In this document: positions 60,362-64,000 of the stretch, one piece after another
Numbering within the stretch: position 1 is the stretch's first letter
How the letters are laid out: the number at the start of each line of letters is the position of its first letter
Assembly (NCBI RefSeq): GCF_024220175.1
Contig: NZ_CP098502.1
Coordinates: forward strand, 372,001 to 436,000
Reading direction: 5' to 3'
DNA length: 64,000 nt
Origin: Paraconexibacter antarcticus
GTDB taxonomy: Bacteria; Actinomycetota; Thermoleophilia; Solirubrobacterales; Solirubrobacteraceae
The notes under the pieces: generated by a model
Databases searched by the model: none
What the model was told of the DNA's origin: nothing
The model's input: only the letters and a program-made list of their open reading frames with translations
Made by a program: the position numbers and the translations under genes

Positions 60362-61467
60362 GCTAACACCTCCGTCGGTGGGGTCCGGGTGCCGCTGGGG
60401 CTCGTCAGCACGCCCGCGAAGGCGTCCGCCCACGCGGCGTGGGTGTACGGCGCGACGTCGCGGGCAGCGTGCGCGCCGAGGGCCGAGCACAGCGCCGGGT
60501 CCTCGTGCAGGCGGACGAGCGCCGCCGCGAGGGCGGCGGGGTCCGAATGCGGGACCACGAGGCCGTTGCGCTCGTGGCGCACGAGGCCGCCGGCGGCGGC
60601 ACCCACGGCGTCCGTGGCGATGATGGGCAGGCGCTGGTTCATGGCTTCGTTCGCGATCAGGCCCCACGGCTCCCGGAAGGTGCGGGTGGGGACCGAAGGT
60701 ACGACCAAGACGCTGGAGTGATGCAGGAAGTTGCGGAGTGACAGCGCGTCGAGGTGACCCAGGGCGTGTACCGCGCCGCCGACGCCCCCGGGGATCTGTT
60801 CCGGGGGGACGCCGGCGAGTAAGAGCGCGGCGGGCGCGGTATCGAGCCCGGAGGCACGCCAGGCATCGAGAAGCTCCCACAGGCCTTTTGCCCTCGCGGG
60901 ACGCCCGGCGAACATCACCGCGAATGACGGTGTGCCGCCTGACAATTGGCGCGGCGGCGCTGTCCCGGGTCCGGGCGGCGCGGACCAGAAGGCGTTGTCG
61001 ACCGCCTGCGGCGCGATCGTCGTCCGCCGGGCGCCCTGGGCCCGGGCGAAGGCGCTCACGTGCTCGCCGTAGGTGACGACGTGCGCGGCGCGCCGGTAGA
61101 TCGCGCTCATGAGCGGGCGCGCGGCGATGTGCGCGGGGCTCCGGGCGTGGGCCCACAGCGCGGACCAGAGGACGAAGGGGGTGCGCGCCCGGGCCGCCCC
61201 GAGGAAGGCGGCGGGGAGCGCGGTGCGTCCCGCGGTCCCGGCGACGACGGCGCGGAAGTCGCCGCTGCCGGCGAGGGCGAAGATCTCGTTCTGGGTGACG
61301 TGCCGATGGGGCACCGGGGGGTCGTCGACGGCCGCCGTCGCGTGGTGCGAGCGGCCGCCGAAGAGCGCGAGCTCGATCGGGACGCGCGCGTGCAGCTCCG
61401 CGAAGGCGCCGACCCGGTCGGGGGCGACGAGGTTCGTGACGAAGAGGATGGGGCGCGCGTCCGTCAT
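60358..61467 (-). CDS. GT4-family glycosyltransferase
   Basis: A 369-residue GT-B-type transferase. The first strand ILFVTNLVAPDRVGAFAEL and the acceptor part with VVTYGEHVSAFARAQGA precede the donor domain, FAVMFAGRPARAKGLWELL and TFREPWGLIANEAMNQR, where the Glu contact residue is kept in a somewhat divergent block. The stop overlaps the next gene's GTG by four bases, and its ATG overlaps the previous gene's stop. It sits in a tight minus-strand operon running from beyond the window's right end. Confidence 0.85.
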   Translation of the reverse strand: MTDARPILFVTNLVAPDRVGAFAELHARVPIELALFGGRSHHATAAVDDPPVPHRHVTQNEIFALAGSGDFRAVVAGTAGRTALPAAFLGAARARTPFVLWSALWAHARSPAHIAARPLMSAIYRRAAHVVTYGEHVSAFARAQGARRTTIAPQAVDNAFWSAPPGPGTAPPRQLSGGTPSFAVMFAGRPARAKGLWELLDAWRASGLDTAPAALLLAGVPPEQIPGGVGGAVHALGHLDALSLRNFLHHSSVLVVPSVPTRTFREPWGLIANEAMNQRLPIIATDAVGAAAGGLVRHERNGLVVPHSDPAALAAALVRLHEDPALCSALGAHAARDVAPYTHAAWADAFAGVLTSPSGTRTPPTEVLA

Positions 61468-62678
61468 GGACGGCGGTCGGCGTGGCGCTCGATCGCCTCG
61501 CGGTAGGCGTGGACGGTCTGCGCGCCGCAGCGGTCCCAGGTGAAGTGCGCGGTGACGGTGGCGCGGGCGCGCGCGGCGCGGACGGCGTGCTCGCGCGGGT
61601 CGGAGAGCTCGGTCTCGATCGTGTCGGCGAGCGCCTCGGGGTCCCCCGGCGGGACGAGCATGATGCCGTCGCCCGCCGCGGCGATCTCCTGCGGCCCGGG
61701 CTCGCCGAGGCAGCCGATGGCGGGTACGCCGGCGGCCATCGCCTCGACGTACGCGACGCCGAAGGCCTCGTCGAGCGACGGCATGACGAAGAGGTGCGAG
61801 GCGCGGGCGCGGGCGACGGCCTCGGCGTGCGGGAGCTGGCCGGTGAGCTCGACGCGGTCCTCCAGCCCGAGCTCGCGCGCGAGTGTGCGGAGGCGCTCGC
61901 GCTCCGGCCCGTCCCCGACGATGACGTAGCGCAGGCGGGGCATCCGGCGGCGGAGGACCCACATCGCGCGCAGGACGTCCGCGTGGCGCTTGCGGCCGAC
62001 GAGGTGGGCCACGGTGACGAGCGTCGGGTCCGCCGGGCGGGTCCCGGCGGTCTTGGGGATGTCGGTCCCGAGCCGGATGACGCGCGGGGCGACCGCGCCG
62101 AGCTTGCGCGCGTCGCGGGCGATGCCGGCGGAGTTGGCGATCACGAGGTCGGCTTGCGCGAAGGTGCTGCGGACCGCGGCGGCGCCGGCCTCGTAGTGGA
62201 TCGCGGTGTGGAAGACGTCGCCGCCGTGGACGGAGACGACGAGCGGCACGTCGGTGAGCCCGGCGCGGCGCACGGCCTCGCCGGCGGGGACGGCGTTGTG
62301 GGCGTGGATGACGTCGAAGGGGTGCCGCCTGCGGTGCTGCTTCAGCGCGCGGGCGAGCGGGCGGGCGGCCCAGGTGCCCCACGAGCCGTAGCTGCGCGGG
62401 CGCGGCGGGGAGACGAAGCGCACGTAGGTGACGGGGATGCCGTCGATCGTCGCGTGGCGGGGCTGGCGGAGCAGGCGGAGCGTCTCGCGCGCGATGTCCC
62501 TTCTCGCGGTCGAGAGCGGCGGGATCGGCCGGTAGAGGACGAGAACGTGGACCTCCGCGCCCGCCTCCTGGGCGGCGACGGCCTGACGGTGCGCCCAGAC
62601 GCCGAGGACGGGGTCGGACGCGTGCGGGTAGAACTCGGAGACGACGCAGACGCGCACAGGGCGGTGTTCGTCAGCCAA
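61464..62678 (-). CDS. GT4-family glycosyltransferase
   Basis: About 404 residues with the common GT4 plan. VCVVSEFYPHASDPVLGVWA opens the fold, VIHAHNAVPAGEAVRRAG and VVSVHGGDVFH are acceptor-side blocks, and VAHLVGRKRHADVLRAM with PSLDEAFGVAYVEAMAAG form the donor site with the conserved Glu. It resembles colanic acid and teichuronic acid transferases. The start is uncertain. TTG 62678 has GAGGTG seven bases upstream and overlaps the previous stop, as ATGGCTGA does at 54661. GTG 62657 has no such site. Confidence 0.92.
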   Translation of the reverse strand: MADEHRPVRVCVVSEFYPHASDPVLGVWAHRQAVAAQEAGAEVHVLVLYRPIPPLSTARRDIARETLRLLRQPRHATIDGIPVTYVRFVSPPRPRSYGSWGTWAARPLARALKQHRRRHPFDVIHAHNAVPAGEAVRRAGLTDVPLVVSVHGGDVFHTAIHYEAGAAAVRSTFAQADLVIANSAGIARDARKLGAVAPRVIRLGTDIPKTAGTRPADPTLVTVAHLVGRKRHADVLRAMWVLRRRMPRLRYVIVGDGPERERLRTLARELGLEDRVELTGQLPHAEAVARARASHLFVMPSLDEAFGVAYVEAMAAGVPAIGCLGEPGPQEIAAAGDGIMLVPPGDPEALADTIETELSDPREHAVRAARARATVTAHFTWDRCGAQTVHAYREAIERHADRRP

Positions 62679-64000
62679 GCGTCCGCACCTCGTCGCGGGT
62701 GAGGTAGGGACGGGTGGCGAGGAAGGCCTGCGCCTCGGCGAGCGCGGCCTCCCGGTCGTACGCGGCGCCCGCGGGGGCGACGGTGTGGGCGATCGGGACG
62801 GCGTCGACGACCCCGACGGCCCAGCCCTTCTCGCGGGCGATCGCGGCCCAGTGGTTGTCCAGGCCCCAGCCCATCTGCAGCTCGGCCGGGAAGGGCAGGA
62901 GCGCCGCGAAGGTGTCGCGGTGGAAGAGGGTGACGGGGCCGATCTCGACGAACGACGTGCGGCGGGTGGTGCCACCCTGTCGCCGGGTGAGCGGCCAGGC
63001 CGCGTGCGAGTGCAGGCGGTGGGCGGGCTGGGCGAGCTTCAGGCTGTTCCGGGTGGCCTGGTCGACGAGAACGTCGAGGAAGTGGCGCGGGAGGACGACG
63101 TCGTCGTCGAGGACGAGGAGCCAGTCGAAGGCGCTGAGGTCGTGGGCGGCAAGCTGCGTGTTGAGGTTCGCGAACTTGCCGAGCGCCGGATGCATCGGCG
63201 CGGTCGCGAAGACCGGGTCGGTCGTGCGGGTGCGGCGGAGCTCGTCGAGCGCGGCGGGCATGAGGCTCGGCGGGCGATCGACGCCGAGGACGAGGATCTT
63301 GGGCGGCGACGTCCGCGAAGGACGCGCCGCGCGGCGGCGGACCTGCGCGCGGCCGACGGCGGTGCGGACGTCGGCGAGCGTGTCGAGCCGGCGGAGTGCG
63401 TCGCCTCCGACGCCGCCGACGGTCCCGCTCCGCCCCGAGGTGAAGTCGTCGACGCCGGGGGTCGCGGGCGGCGGCGCGGGGTCCTTCGCCTCGAGCGTGC
63501 GGCCGAGCGAGTGCGCGGCCATGACGATGCCGTTCGCGCAGCGGAAGCGGACGGTGTGCACGAGGCAGCCTGCGAGCGTGCGCAGCTCCTGGCGGAGCGC
63601 CGGCGGCGTCCCCTTGAAGACGTCGTGCCGCCTGGACGCCCGGCCGCGGTTGTACGCGGCGCGCGCGAGCGAACGCAGGCGCGCGTCGTCCCCGGCCCGC
63701 CGGTGGTCGAGGCCGGCCGCCGCGATGTAACGGATGCGTCCCCCGCTCGCCCGGACGCGGTCCTGCCACTCCGCCTCGTCCCCGTAGAGCGGCCGCGTGG
63801 CGTCGAACCGCCCGGCGCGCTGGACCGCGCTGCGGCGGATGGTCATGTTCGCGCCCCACGCGTAGGGCGCGTCGACGTCGTCCGGGCCGAGGTCGAGGAA
63901 GGTGAGCGGCGCCCCCTCGCGGCCGCACATCCTGAGCGCGTGGTCCTCGAAGACCGGGACGATCGGCCCGGTGAGGACGGCGACCTCGTCGGGCAGCTGC
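62671..64000 (-). CDS. Two-domain glycosyltransferase, 5' part outside the window
   Basis: The visible 442 residues run off the right end with an open frame. Their first part is the end of a GT2 domain: YAWGANMTIRRSAVQRAGRF and GDEAEWQDRVRASGG (acidic ED motif). After a linker with VDDFTSGRSGTVGG begins a second GT-A-like domain of about 210 residues (ILVLGVDRPP, FDWLLVLDDDVVLPRHFLD with a DDD metal site, SFVEIGPVTLFHRDTF, MGWGLDNHWAAIA). Two catalytic domains in one chain suggest two successive transfers. The next gene's likely TTG start overlaps its stop by eight bases. Confidence 0.82.
   Translation of the reverse strand, partial: QLPDEVAVLTGPIVPVFEDHALRMCGREGAPLTFLDLGPDDVDAPYAWGANMTIRRSAVQRAGRFDATRPLYGDEAEWQDRVRASGGRIRYIAAAGLDHRRAGDDARLRSLARAAYNRGRASRRHDVFKGTPPALRQELRTLAGCLVHTVRFRCANGIVMAAHSLGRTLEAKDPAPPPATPGVDDFTSGRSGTVGGVGGDALRRLDTLADVRTAVGRAQVRRRAARPSRTSPPKILVLGVDRPPSLMPAALDELRRTRTTDPVFATAPMHPALGKFANLNTQLAAHDLSAFDWLLVLDDDVVLPRHFLDVLVDQATRNSLKLAQPAHRLHSHAAWPLTRRQGGTTRRTSFVEIGPVTLFHRDTFAALLPFPAELQMGWGLDNHWAAIAREKGWAVGVVDAVPIAHTVAPAGAAYDREAALAEAQAFLATRPYLTRDEVRTLG

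Overview
The window is GC-rich bacterial DNA (roughly 70% or more by eye). Codons end almost always in G or C, and GTG starts are common. The gene set suggests a soil actinobacterium of the class Thermoleophilia (Solirubrobacterales-like). The pointers are a biotin carboxylase fused to its carrier domain with a separate carboxyltransferase, a MoaX-type MoaD-MoaE fusion, an APS-reductase sulfate pathway and many glycosyltransferases. That placement is inference. No rRNA, tRNA, CRISPR array, phage or transposase gene was seen. Both ends cut through genes.

Left part (1-28.4 kb), mostly metabolism. It opens with a partial flavin dehydrogenase, a HAD hydrolase, an MBL hydrolase, a VOC protein and a GNAT acetyltransferase. 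The acyl-CoA carboxylase alpha chain (accC, biotin carboxylase plus carrier) follows. Upstream of it, on the same strand, lies a sulfate assimilation operon: sulfite reductase, cysH, a TauE/SafE permease, cysD and cysN. It carries sulfate to sulfide through APS without a PAPS step. Next come a secreted OB-like protein, a possible carboxylase epsilon subunit, an ornithine cyclodeaminase-like enzyme, a methyltransferase, a Tat-exported PhoD phosphatase and the carboxyltransferase accD. A large secreted protein precedes an ECF sigma factor fused to an anti-sigma-like zinc finger and membrane segment. After these are an epoxide-hydrolase-like enzyme, an SRPBCC protein with a low-complexity tail, a lycopene cyclase, a DUF2269-like membrane protein, the methylmalonyl-CoA mutase large chain, moaX, a second GNAT and ferritin. 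accC, accD and the mutase fit a propionyl-CoA/methylmalonyl-CoA route.

Right part (28.5-64 kb), a surface-glycan region. It holds a GT39-like membrane glycosyltransferase, UDP-xylose synthase, a polyprenyl-phosphate sugar transferase, a Wzm/Wzt ABC exporter, a WecG/TagA transferase, an O-antigen ligase/Wzy-like protein with TPRs, about ten GT2 or GT4 enzymes and three methyltransferases. It also holds secreted or anchored hydrolases: two clan-A glycosidases, a GH10 xylanase and a ceramidase-like protein. A TetR regulator with a divergent MpaB-type oxygenase sits inside it, with two palindromic operators between them.

Beyond the genes, four things stand out. A REP-like palindrome family forms a four-copy array at 37975-38315, and a fifth copy lies in frame inside a glycosyltransferase gene. 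A second palindrome family marks gene ends. Many genes start 6 to 9 bases after a TANNNT box, which points to leaderless mRNAs. A palindrome sits inside the predicted promoter of the sulfur operon.
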